Origin: Casuarius casuarius
Taxonomy: Eukaryota > Chordata > Aves > Casuariiformes > Casuariidae
NCBI GenBank assembly: GCA_003342895.1
Contig: PTFA01000010.1
Span: 8,251,286-8,315,285, forward strand
Direction: 5' to 3'
DNA length: 64,000 nucleotides
Below, in pieces: positions 24,896-36,450 of the stretch. Each line of letters opens with the position of its first letter. Within the stretch, counting starts at the first letter, position 1. The notes beneath the pieces were generated by a model that had not been told where the DNA came from, searched no databases, and saw only the letters and a program-made list of their open reading frames with translations. The position numbers and the translations under genes were made by a program.

Positions 24896-27800
24896 CAATG
24901 ATTTATCCTACTGTCCTGACCAACTGCTGGTTAGCAGTAAAAAATGCCACTTCATATCTAATGCTGCTTAAAGTATTACCAAGAGAGTCAACACATGTAT
25001 GGTATACAATATGATATTCACTGATATTTGCACTCCAGTCATGAAACTTAGATGCTGCAACCCACGAGGTTACTTTGGCAATTGCACTGCATACAGACAC
25101 TGTCTGGACTGATAGCTCTTCCTATTGAAATCAATTTTCTTAAAAAGGCTATTTTTTTTTGTAAACTTCAAGTTCACTTATGTGAAGTTAGAGCAGTAAA
25201 ACAGTAACTCTGTAATTTCATTTTGCACAGATGTATGTTGAGGAGATAGTATAGTATACAGACCTCTCTCTCTCTAAATATATGTGCATGTGTGGTGAAC
25301 TGTAAGATACAAGAGTTTCCACAGTAATCAAAGGCTGACATAACTACTTATTATGAGCATCAACTGTATAGTCAGACATAACAACATGGTTTTTGCACGC
25401 CTCAGAGAAAGAAACTGTCAGTGCAACAGCCTGAATATAAAACTAAAACTCAATTCAGAATAAAGGATGTCAGATACACAGTCAGCTTCACTTTAGCTGA
25501 CCTTCAGTCCCTTCTATTATTTGCTTATTTTGAGGAAATATAAGTTTTCAGTAAGATGTCCATTAGCGTTCATGCTTTTTCACTTAACAGATGTATTTCT
25601 ATCATTCCATCCATGTCTTGTTTTGTATATACTATAATGAGAGGTCATGAGTGCACTATAAAACAGAATCCTAAGGTCAGGAGGCCTTGAACAAAGGCAA
25701 ATATTGCTAAAGGCAACACACTCTTAACTGCTAAGTGAGGGGAACTAGAAAAACACCACATTGTCCTAATCAGAATATTTTTGCCTCCAACAGCTGGAAC
25801 TTTTCAGCTGAATTATTACTGGAAAAGAGTGGTATAGTAATATGTTTTATCAATTTACATGGATAGCTATTCTTACAAGCCACGATTAGGACATTGCAGT
25901 GTAGATGTGCTGGCAGTTGGAAGCAGCTGGTATGTGGAAGAGCCACATGCCTATGGACAGCTGGTTAAGTAAGGCATTTCAGCCTCTTTAGTTAGTCTAT
26001 AACAGATTGCTTCATTTTCCTAAATAAGTGATGACTGTTGTCAATATTAAAAAAATCAAAATTATAATGAAATGTGATAGTTAATTTGATTAAGAAAATC
26101 TGGTTATGGTGAATGGTTAAAGCACAGAGGTTTATCTTCAGGAATGCTTTGTAGAGATAGTCACCCTAGAAGCGAAAAAAAACCCCAACATCGTATTCTT
26201 TTTGATTTTGTGCAAATAAATTTTCTGGGGAATCAAGCTATCTTTCTGTACCTCTTGCAACTGCAGTTTTGTCAGGATTTTATATTTATATTTATTTCTG
26301 AACAGCAGGTATTTTCCAGGGAATCATAAATAAGGTACCCAATCAGCAGTATCAAAAAGAAAGACACTACTTGTATACAGTAATTGTCTTCTACATAGCT
26401 TACTGCAGGTGCACACAAGACAGTCAAGATTGTAGTCTCCTGATTTGCAGTGCAAATGGATCATGCATATAGCCTCTTGTTCCCACATAAAGTTGCAAAA
26501 GTCAGGGTTGCCATAGGTTTGGCCACTTCCAACGTAATTCTCAGAGGGCCAGTTCTAAGTCTCTATTCCTAAAGCCTCCTAAAGGCTATCTCGAAGAACT
26601 GCTTTGATTACCTTATATAAAAGAGCAGTCCGTTACTGCAAGTTTATTCTTTCTCAAGCATGTGATTATGTGACTCTCTTTGGGATGAACTGGACAGGGG
26701 AAATGAGCAAATTCAACATCATTACTCTAGTCATTACTGAAAGCCTTTCTAAAGTCAGCATCAAGGTCTACTCATACGTCAAGATCACATTGTTTAACTG
26801 AGGTTTAGGTACTATAATAAATTACTACTATGTGCTGCACTTGAAATCTGCTTCAACATTTAGAGAAAGAAAAAAAGATCACCATTACTTTTCTGTAGAA
26901 AACCGCTATATGATCCACTTAAGGACTTCCTAATCTTGGGCAGAAGGTGGTCTAAATTTTTGTCCTATCATAGTAACAGATCAAATATCAAAAAAACCCC
27001 AGAACAAACCCTTGCACAATATGTAGGAAGAAGGCTAGCAGTTTAATTAGGATATGTTTTGAGATTGTCTTTAGCATGAATTTGAAATGTGATTTCAACA
27101 TGACCTTTTCCAAAGAAAGCATCATGGTGGCTTGGAACTCACTGACAATTCATGCTGAGGTCAGACCAGAAGGAAAATAACATGTCAAAGTCCAGCTGAT
27201 ATATTAAACAATTCAAAATTTACTTTATTGGAAATGTTAGGAATTTCAGTGGGACAATTTTAAGAGCCCATATAAAAGTCAGGTCTGAACCGTTAGTCAT
27301 TGAGGAATCTCAGCACATAAGAAGTGAGAAAACCAGTTAAAATGGTGACATGAGAATAGTAATTTAAGACTGAATTAGAAAGATAAACTTTGGACCACAT
27401 TCATACCACCTAGTGTATGTGATTAATTAACAACCACACATTAATTAACAAATCACAACAACCAACATATAGGGACTCAGTCCCAGCAGCATATTTCAAA
27501 GAAATACTCAAGTCAATCTGGAGATATTTCATTGCCTTTCAGATAGTATCGAGATAGGCATTTGTCACAGGGGCTGAGTCTAGCAGCTTTTCATTCACTC
27601 AGTACTGGAAGGGTTATTTTTGAATTGATTACTGTGTTTTCCTGTATGACAATTCTGTCTACTTCAAACACGCGCCGATTCTCATGAGTTCTTAAAATGA
27701 CATGAAACTATTTGATTCTGGTAGTAGAGCCAGTGCCACAGTTTCAGCAAGTATCAAGGATGATCTTTTTTGGTTCTTCCTCTCAGCTAGTCCTATTTGT

Positions 27801-29940
27801 TTGGCTAGGAATATCACTGAGAAGCTTTGCTTGTGTCCCTCCCCGCAGGAGAGATTGGTGTTTAGACATATGTGAAATGGACAATCTACCCAACAAAGCC
27901 AGTGTAGCTCCTTCATTCTAGAGATATGATCCAACAGTGACAGAGCACTGAAAGGAAAGACACCCCTGGACTTTCTTAAGTATAATCCACTAATCTTAGA
28001 AGGAAAGTTTTTATGATGGAAAGACATAAAATCATGTCCAGCATAGGAGAAAAGGAGCAGAATACTCATGGAACTGGTATGTCTTAAGTACTGACACATT
28101 ACCTAAGCACCAAGTGAATAGAAGTTGTCCCCATTGTCTTTTTCTGTATGTCTTAATCTACTCGATTAAGACCTATGGGAGGAGACAATGTAGTTGGCCC
28201 AGAGGCAGGTGCAGCAATCACGGGGCAAGAACCAAATCTGCTGCCATTGCAGACATCCAGTCAGCCCTTTTACCATTCTACTCCTGACGTGCAGTGATTT
28301 GTTTATGCCTACTCATGTTTAGAGGAAAACAAAAACCTTAAGCTGAAAACCACAGCAAAAATAAAATTGCTGTTCTGTTTTTTTATCTACAAACAAAAAA
28401 CAGTAAGTTTGTTGTGTTTCTGTGATTCTCCTGAGAATCAATGTCTATGTTCCAGTATGTTTTCCCAAGCATCTGTATTGTAAAGATGTTTCCTTTGAAC
28501 GGAGAGAGATCAGAAGGGCTGCTCCAGTATTCCCATGGGAAAGTTTAAACTCGTGAAATAAATGTTTTCATTGGCTGTGCTAAATTGCAGTTTAAATTTT
28601 TTTAACCAAGTGCAATTTAAAACCCACATTATTACTGCTATTTCGTCAAAAATACGTAGATTCAAGAGAGTAAAAATGGAATTGGTCCTAAGGGTTTGTA
28701 GTTAATGACTGAGGGACATACAGCAGCATTGTTATTTGTTCACAGATGGATAGCTAGAGCACTTACTCTAAATGCTAGCAGTGGTAAAATGATTAAACAA
28801 ACAACTTATAGAAGTAATTGACTGTTCAATTGCTTTTACTTCTGGATAATATCAACTCTTCCATTTCTAGTACTTTTGCTTGTCTTCACAGACTCTGCTG
28901 GTACTGAATTTGTTCCATTCCTTACTTGTTCCCATTATCACCAGTCAGTCTAATCATTTTTATGAATTTGACAGCAGCCTGCATCATCATATTTCATCAT
29001 TTTCTCCATTTTGTACACCATCACATAAATATCACTGTTTATTCGTGTTTTACATAGAGAGAAAATGATATGATGCTTGAAAGACTAATCTAATTTTTAG
29101 CCCAGTCTCCTAAGGAAATTAAGCTGATTGTACACTCTGCATAATTTTATATCGTTGGTTGGCTGCCCATCTCAGCACTGACTTTCCTCAATTGCTCTTA
29201 AACCAATCTGACAGAGGAGTACTGATCTCAGATATATTTTGTTCTAATAAACTTAATGCAAATAAGAGGCAAAGATGATTTAAAAAAAGAGGTCCCATTA
29301 GTGGTGCCCCATGAACAGGAAAGAGTGCAATATAAGCTCCCTTTCTATTAGACACTAGAGAATCCAGGAACACAAAAGGCTCTGTAAATATCCCAGCTGT
29401 GGGAAAAGCTTCAGTTGGAACTTAGGTTTTACTGGAGGTCAGAAAGTCCAACACTGAGACCCAAATCCATAGGAAACCAGCTTCATTCGTTCCACTATTC
29501 ACAGAACAGTTTGTTTGGAAATAAAAATTTATCATGGATTTAATTCTATTTTATTCCCACCCATGTGTACATGAAAGTGTCAATAAATACTATCAGCACG
29601 CACACAGCCGGCAGGAGATACTGTCTGTTTGCAAGAACAAAGCACTACAAATTAGGAAACTTTGGCACTATTCCTAATTCTTTCACCAGGCTTCAATGTG
29701 TGATCTCAGGAAAAATCAAACATTCCCATGGGTCAGGCTTCCTTTATCCATAAAGTTTATGTTTATACAGTACTTTCTGATTCTCAGCTAAAAGGTGCTC
29801 TATAAAGGAGAGGAAGTGTGGGAGTGCTGCTAATCTGACTTTGCTCATTTTCCTACCAAATGAACCTGACTCTCAGATGTCTGTATGACTATTCATCTTT
29901 CTTCTGCTATCACTTCTTCACCATATGAGGTCTTCCTCTT
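24896..29940. other. Non-coding unique DNA
   Basis: About 5 kb without a gene or recognised transposon. The largest frame is 135 codons on the minus strand (27692-28099), with no domain. A short direct repeat ATTAATTAACAA occurs twice near 27423-27450. Confidence 0.6.
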
Positions 29941-29976
29941 AAAAAAAAAAAAAAAGAAAAAAAGAAAAAGAAAAAA
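29941..29976 (+). repeat. A-rich (AAAAAG-like) low-complexity tract
   Basis: Fifteen A followed by A-runs broken by single G residues. Purine-only for 36 nt. It sits directly upstream of the pyrimidine-rich block and could be a microsatellite or a poly-A tail remnant. No retrocopy is recognisable upstream. Confidence 0.9.
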
Positions 29977-30365
29977 TATCCTATGGTTCTTCCCTCAGTT
30001 TTTCTCTATCCAGTCTCTCAAGTTCCTTCTGAGGTTTTCCCCTTTTTGACCTCTGTGCTAGGATCCCAAGATTGACCACCACTTCCTACTCAGCTTCATC
30101 CCACCACTGTTTTAGGTCTACCAACTGCAGGTGCATTCACCTCTGCTAGTTCACAACCTCCATGCCCAGACTCCCTCTATCCCATATCCCTTCTCAGTAC
30201 CTAAAGGCCCCTGATCTCCCCAAGTCATGCACTTCTGACTCCCCATTTGAGGTCTCCCAGCTTGAGAGTCCCTTGTCTTTACCCCATTCCCACCAAGTCC
30301 TCTTGTCCCCTTTCCTCCTCCCATCTCAGCTTTCCCCTGCTGTTCCCCTGCTGTTCCAAAGCCAG
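29977..30365. repeat. Pyrimidine-rich, strand-asymmetric tract
   Basis: The plus strand is strongly enriched in C and T for almost 400 bp (for example CCCCTTTCCTCCTCCCATCT), with a small direct repeat CCCCTGCTGTT twice at its end. On the minus strand this is G- and A-rich with several GGGG runs. A 102-codon plus-strand frame that begins inside it (30162-30470) is rich in Pro, Ser and Leu, as composition predicts. I do not call it coding. Origin unknown. Confidence 0.6.
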
Positions 30366-30384
30366 ACTAGGGGCAGCCACAGGG

Positions 30385-30560
30385 CCCTCTTGTGCGAGGT
30401 GAGCCTGATTTCATGCAGATGCCGGATGAAATGGCGGCTTTTTAACTGGTATGTTCTGAACAAGATCTGACAAAATGGCAGTTTAAATGAGGTCGGTTAC
30501 TGGCATCTTGTTTAACTAGGACTGCTGCCTTTGCTGCCGCGGCCAAAAGTGCTGGCAAGG
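30385..30560. promoter_or_regulatory. GC-richer block with repeated ATGGC motifs
   Basis: AAATGGCGGCTTTTTAACTG and AAAATGGCAGTTTAAATGA are imperfect copies about 45 bp apart. A third related phrase, ACTGGCATCTTGTTTAACTA, follows. AAATGGCGGC is close to the YY1 consensus. CpGs are kept (GTGCGAGG, GCCGGATG, GGCGGC, GTCGGTT, GCCGCGGCC). No repeat family recognised. Regulatory role is inferred from motif content. Confidence 0.25.
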
Positions 30561-33409
30561 GATTGAGAAGAGATGTCTAGTGTAGACAAAGCCACAGTGA
30601 GCCTCAGATCTAAACTTCTGGCACACTTTTTTCTAGCGATAGCTGAAATAAAGGGAAACTGCCAACTATCCCCACCCACTAACTCTTTTCTGCATGGAAA
30701 TAAAGGAGGATACACATTAAATTACTTCTCACACATTCCCAGCATGCAGAAAAATCTGTCTATTGGAGGCATCTGCAGAGGTCTATGTCAGAAGGTCATG
30801 GTCCTTTTTTATTTCTGGGTATGTGAAAGAACTGATTTATCAAGCTGTGGTTGGAAAACCACATTTTAGTTTCCAGCCTGAGAAAGGATTCAGTTTATCT
30901 GACACATGTTCAGCAGAGTATGCTATGCCCAGCTAGAAAGGTTATCTGAAGCAAATTTATTGTCTACACTGAAAGGCAAAGGTTGCAGTGAATGAACCAG
31001 AATAGTATTATTATTTGAAAGATAGATCATGCAACCCCTATATTACCTAGTCAGCCTAGTCACATTTTAAAAGACACAGGAGTCAAATTGCAAAAGAAAG
31101 CAAATAATGTTTTCAGCATTTTGATTTAAACCATCAACAGCTCTTCAGCAATGCCCTCAAAGCTACAGCAATTAAACTGAATCATGCTTGGTGCTACTAG
31201 TTTATTTACAGAAAAATGGTTCTGGTGGAGCTTAACTTTGAAACTGAGAGTATTATGGGATGGAAACATGTTTCAAGTATCTCCTTAGTTCCACCTGAGT
31301 CACGTGTACCTTAAAAAAATCTTTACTAAGAAAAAAATGATGCAAAGGTTGATATAGTGAAGTAGAAGATTAAAGGAAAACAAGAAAGTAGGAAAAACAA
31401 GTAGATAATTTTATTTTAAATTGAAACTGTTATGTGGGTTCATATCTTCCTTACCAAATGTGTCTTGACCCTAAAACAAAAGTCTGAATTCTTCACTGAA
31501 GACTACATACTTAACAAAAGGAGATTATTTCTGGATTCTTTACAGCATTGCTATAATTTAGGTCTTCCAGGCCTACTTCAGTTGGGAGTTTAATGATCAA
31601 ATGAGTCACCGAACCAGAAGCAAAGTTTAGTTCAGAAATTAAAGTCAATTCAACTACCAAAAAAGAGCTCTCAGACTGTCCTTGGTTAGGGCAACCTATC
31701 AAATTGTCCTTTATCATCAAACCCTTTCTTCACATTGTTATTTCATCAGAAGTCATACTGTTGGAACTGAGCTCATGGTGAGGAAGAAAGTCTTTAGGAT
31801 ATGAAATGCCATGTGGGGGACTTGATTTCAGTTACTGGGCCTTGCCCTTGGCTTACAAGTGCAACATTAAACATGAACAGAAAGGCAAAACCAGAAATAT
31901 GGGGATCATATTCATTTTCTGATTGTCAGTAAAATAAATTCTTCTTTTTCCTCTTGCCACAAAACAGCAATATGCAAGCACAACCAGGGTATGTGCACAG
32001 ATATGGTGATGTTCATGTGCAGAGAATCCAGATTCACTGCACATGGGATTTAGCTGCACAAGGCACAAAACAGTAAATCCGTTGCATCCAGCATCTGCCC
32101 ACTGTGCTAAAAGACTGTTACCAATGCCTGTGCTTCAGTGGCTCCTGCCTTAAGAAGACATTCTTGATCATGTTGCTTCAAATGACAAGAATTCTTTATA
32201 AAATCAAACTAAGCTGGATTTTGGAAGAAATGGAGTGATTCTGTTTTCACTCGGAAACATGATGTATTTTATCATTTAGATAATATTTGACAGTTTAAAA
32301 AGGCAATCCGAGATTCTCCATCAAAAAGATAATATTCAAAATCTCCCCAATTCAGGAGCTCTTACTATGACCTTCTTCAATGCCCGTTGTTTTATATAAT
32401 GTGACAATATCATCCATAAGATANTGTATTCTTTCTTTTTATTCTGTTGTTGTAAAAATAAGATTTTTGGAACAGAGACAGATTCTGTAGAGGATTTTGA
32501 AAGGAAAATACAGCTAGAAATTCTAAATATAAACTTGTCCCACATTTACATTATTGGCCTCAAACTTTTTGGCCTCAACAATGTAATTTTAAATGCTGAC
32601 TAAATGCTATCCAATGCTGGCATTTTCCCTTTCACCTTCCAGAATCCCACCATCAAAATCAGTTTTGAGGAGTTTATGGTACATCAGAATTCATCAGAAG
32701 TCACTGTCATTACCTCGCTTCAAAAACCTGGAAACAAATCCTTGTAATGGTTAAGCACAAATGCAATTTTTATGAAGCAAAGTAGTTTAATGAGTAACAA
32801 AGCTACTGTGTGGAGTAAAGCTATGTATATGTTTGAGATTTTGAGTAATCAGAAACTTATGCCTGGTAGCGATACCACTACATACATTTTGCCATTCAGC
32901 TATCAGATTAAAGGAAAATCATTTCTTTAAGGAGAAAATACGGCTGCAATATTTGAAATGGAGCATGTGTTTTCGAAGATAAAAAGCTAATATTGTTAGT
33001 AATTAAAAAAATGAAAAAAGAACAGTTGGTATAATTTTGTTTTTTACTATAAGATATCACTTTACTTGCAACACAAACATTTAAAATTGGGACTTTTGTT
33101 GCATTTGCTAATAAAAGTAATACTTCACAATTTTATGTAATCATAACCCTTATCATTAAAGAAAGAAACAATTTAAAAATGCCTGCATATTGTAATTCTT
33201 ATAACCAACACAAGAACAAATAATACAGCTCAAAGAATAAAAGGAAAACAGAGTTCAGTAAATGTTGTTTTCAAACTTCCAAAGCCTAATTATAAAAAAC
33301 CATTAAACTAACAATATTATGACAGTATCCTTTTTAACCAGATTGGCAAAAGGATATGTTACAAGAGAAGTCTTTGTTTTTGCAACTTTATTTTCTGTCC
33401 TGCTTTTAG
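30561..33409. other. Non-coding unique DNA
   Basis: No gene or repeat recognised. It holds the only ambiguous base of the window (32424). 33000-33360 is very AT-rich with many homeodomain-like TAAT cores. Confidence 0.6.
32424..32424. other. Ambiguous base (N)
   Basis: A single unresolved base within ATANTGTATT. It is a sequencing or assembly ambiguity with no biological meaning by itself. Confidence 0.98.
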
Positions 33410-33450
33410 TTGAAGCAGCAGGTCAAAATTCTGCTCTGCAATAACTCCAG
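33410..33450 (+). other. Candidate 41-nt micro-exon
   Basis: A pyrimidine-rich tract ending CTGTCCTGCTTTTAG gives a strong acceptor at 33407-33409. CCAG followed by GTAAGG gives a strong donor at 33451. The 41 nt between are open in one frame only (starting at 33410), encoding about 13 residues beginning LKQQVKILL. The other two frames stop. The combination is suggestive but such pairs arise by chance in tens of kilobases. No neighbouring exons are identified, so it cannot be tied to a gene. Confidence 0.2.
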
Positions 33451-34974
33451 GTAAGGCCAGGGAATTACAGCAGGGGGTATATTTAAGTTTTTGGCAAGTG
33501 ACTCTTTCAAAAGTCATCATGTGACAAGAGTAGTTTTACAAAGCTAAATCTTTTTATGGCTGGAATGCCTTTCTCTAGCAATCCTTTCAACTTCAGTGAG
33601 GAGACCTACCCAATTAAAATGCAATGCAGTTTAACACACTATAAAAGTGTAACAACATATTAAAAGCCACCTAGAAAACCTCTTCTATAAGGGCAAAAAA
33701 TTATATAAGAGCCAGATGAAAATAACTCTGGAAAAAAAAATATTTTCAGAATTGTTTTCTTAAAGGATCTGCCGGGGCAGCTGTTCAAGAGGAATAAATT
33801 CTACATCTCAAGAATCACTAAAGCAAAGGTTTTACCCTGCCAATCAAAGCTGCAAGACCCTGCAAACCCTTTTAAAATGAATACCATCTTAAAAACTCTA
33901 AAAAAGCAGATCTTGAATGTCTTAAAACATCTCTTTGTGCTAAAGACTCTTTTCTTAAAGGCCAATTTTAAATCAAACCACTTTTTTTTTTTTCTTTTTT
34001 CTGGGAATTAACGTAGAGAAGGCAGAGCAGGGGTAATTTGATCATGGCTCTTCAACTGAGTGAGGTAGGCATGCATTCTTAGCTCTCTCCAGTGCCGTGG
34101 TGGAGGCGAGCTGCAAACCGCGTTAAGAAAGAATTGAAATAAGGGTATCTTGTGGTCACCAGGGCATAGGTACTGCCTCTGAGAGGTCATCCCGGGATAC
34201 ATATGGATGAAGTCTGTAGAAACTGCACAGCTGAGAGGGAGATTTCTGCATCTCTGACACTTGGTTTTCCATGGGAAGTGTGTGCTCAAGGATAACACCA
34301 TGTCTTAAGTTAGCTCACTGCTTCACAACATCGCCCTTTCCAAAAGGTGGAAGAGAAAAACAGCAGACTCACTTCTTTTCCCCTTCCTCTGTCCTTTCAA
34401 GCTCCATCTCTCTTGCACAGCTCTATACCATTCAGCTATCATCATAACACTAATTTATAATTTACACCAAACAAGAAGCCAGGAAATGGGCTCAGTGGCA
34501 TGTCCACTTTGTCTACCTGTTCTATAGTCAATGTAGATTGAAGTTCAAAATTAACTGGAAGTGTTCCAGTGTTATGACTGTGACAGAAAAAGCAAGGATT
34601 TACCTAAAGTAACATTGGCAAAGCCACTATTAATATAGTGCATAGTCATTTAATGAGGTAATCTCTACACCATCGTAGCGTTTTTCTGTTTTCCCCGAGA
34701 CTGATGTCTGACCTCAGTAGTCACCAGAGAGGAAGACAAAAAGTCCGTGACAACATGGCTAATAACCTACAAAACCCAACTGTTTATGTCGGTCTTTTAT
34801 TGACAAAGGTTACACTGCAGCTGACTTCCACTACAGAAGTTATAACAACAAACCAAACATAACCTAGACACAGACCGAATGGATGTTATGACAGAGTAAT
34901 GGAACTGAATAATTACTTTAACAGTTCATCAAAATTATTCTTTCTGGCAATGGTAATATATCTGCCCTACTCCA
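33451..34974. other. Non-coding unique DNA
   Basis: It includes a pyrimidine run of about 20 nt (33981-34001) and a 97-codon minus-strand frame (34008-34301) with no domain. No repeat family recognised. Confidence 0.55.
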
Positions 34975-35420
34975 GGCTAATGTTATGATTTTGTATTGTT
35001 GGCTATTCATGAATTGCCTATCATTACCGTGTGAACAAAAGCCACAGTCTTCCCAATGTAATGGGTAAGCACCCTGCCCACTGATAGCTCTTTCTATAAA
35101 ACTGATAATTGATGTGTTGAAACATTCCCAAAGCCCTTTATTATATTTTACTGCACAGGGCCAACAGATATTCAGAGGAGAATTCTGGCAAAGCCCAAGA
35201 AGACTGCTGAGGCAGCAAGTGCTAATGTAATTTTTATATAAATAACTCCCCAGTTCCTTGGGTAAGCATATGCAGTAAAAGGAGTATGCAAAGGTTTTTC
35301 ACACAACTCTTCTGTTGCCATAGAATAATTAATCAAATAAAAGCTTCCAGAGCTCTAGCTAATGAAAATCTCTACCCTACATTTGCTTTGGCATTCAGGC
35401 ACCAATATTATGTTACTAAA
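34975..35420. promoter_or_regulatory. Possible conserved non-coding element
   Basis: Dense developmental-type motifs: CTATTCATGAATTGC, a SOX-like GAACAAAAG near 35034, TAATTAATC near 35327, TAATGAAA near 35360, and long stretches free of low complexity. No coding frame and no repeat signature. The block reads like conserved enhancer DNA, but without alignment this is inference. Confidence 0.2.
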
Positions 35421-36109
35421 GCAATTGAACTTTAATACAAAATGAGTGAATAGAAGGGACCAGCCTGTAAGATGAAAGGTGAGAGGAACATGATGGTGTT
35501 AAATTTCCACAACATGATTGCATGGAAGTACTGTTTTGTCCTTCTTTTCAGGAAGGTCTCCTGATTTCTGTATCTATATGAGACCATCTGTGTGGAAAGA
35601 AACATAGTGCTGAAGTGGTTACAGACTAACATTTCATCTCCATATTATCCAGCTATATTTTCTTCACGAAAGTTGCTCCTTTGACATGACCGCATGTAAT
35701 TAATTAATTTTTATTTGATATGATTTCATAAGCTAATTCAAGCTACTTGCTCATCTGGAATCGCCACATTATGTGTCCCCAGGCATCATCACCTAAACAC
35801 TGCCGTTTCTAGGCAGTAGCATAACTATGAAGCACATGTATACTACAGGAGTAGGAAATGCATTGAAGGTATGCAAACAGTGGGCTATGAGTGGTGGATG
35901 GTTGGCTGAATGAGAGACCTCAGCTCATTCCCTCTACACAGTCGATGCTGACCATGATGTGCTGCACACCTATTGTTATTAGCTATGCAGACATCCTTCT
36001 CCACATCATGGAGTCTTGATATTTCAAACCTAAATCAATATATTATTAAGGAGACTGCTGCTTATATCAGGTAAGGCTTGTTTACTTCTTCTATCTAATA
36101 CATTTTTAA
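35421..36109. other. Non-coding unique DNA
   Basis: Contains a donor-like CAG/GTAAGG at 36069-36074, preceded by an 80-nt open stretch from an acceptor-like TATGCAG. The acceptor is weak, so I do not call an exon. Confidence 0.55.
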
Positions 36110-36450
36110 GGTGAACTTGAATACCAAGAAAACCAGAAAGTATCAAAAGGCAGTTTTACTTGAATTTCTATCAATCACTATCAGTGTTGAAATGTTTCAA
36201 CATTTCTTAGACAAAAGCATCTCATTTCAATTTGTTGAGCTGACCCACTTCAGATTAGTTCACCTCATCATTAAAAATGTATTTCCCATTGCCACAGAGG
36301 AGGTCCAGCCCAGATCCTATTTAGGTTGGAATCCCTGGAGAAACTACATCTCTCATAATAAATTCCTGTTGTGTTACCCCGTGATGCACTACAAAGATGA
36401 CTGGTTAATGGGGAAGCTGTGCTACATTATGGGAGAAATAATCCTCTAGT
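36110..36450. repeat. Possible ancient DNA-transposon-like repeat
   Basis: GTTGAAATGTTTCAACATTT followed by CATCTCATTTCAATTTGTTGA, and later GGAGAAACTACATCTCTCAT and GCTACATTATGGGAGAAATA, recall old sauropsid repeats that carry 'gaaatgtttcaacatttc' and 'aaactacatctcccatgatgc' phrases. The last two phrases are partly inverted copies of each other. A 112-codon plus-strand frame (36111-36449) spans it but has no domain. Recognition is from memory and the family is not named. Confidence 0.3.

Noticed and set aside
35991..36069. 80-nt open stretch ending in CAG/GTAAGG
   Set aside because: The acceptor side lacks a real pyrimidine tract, and an 80-nt open frame is common by chance.
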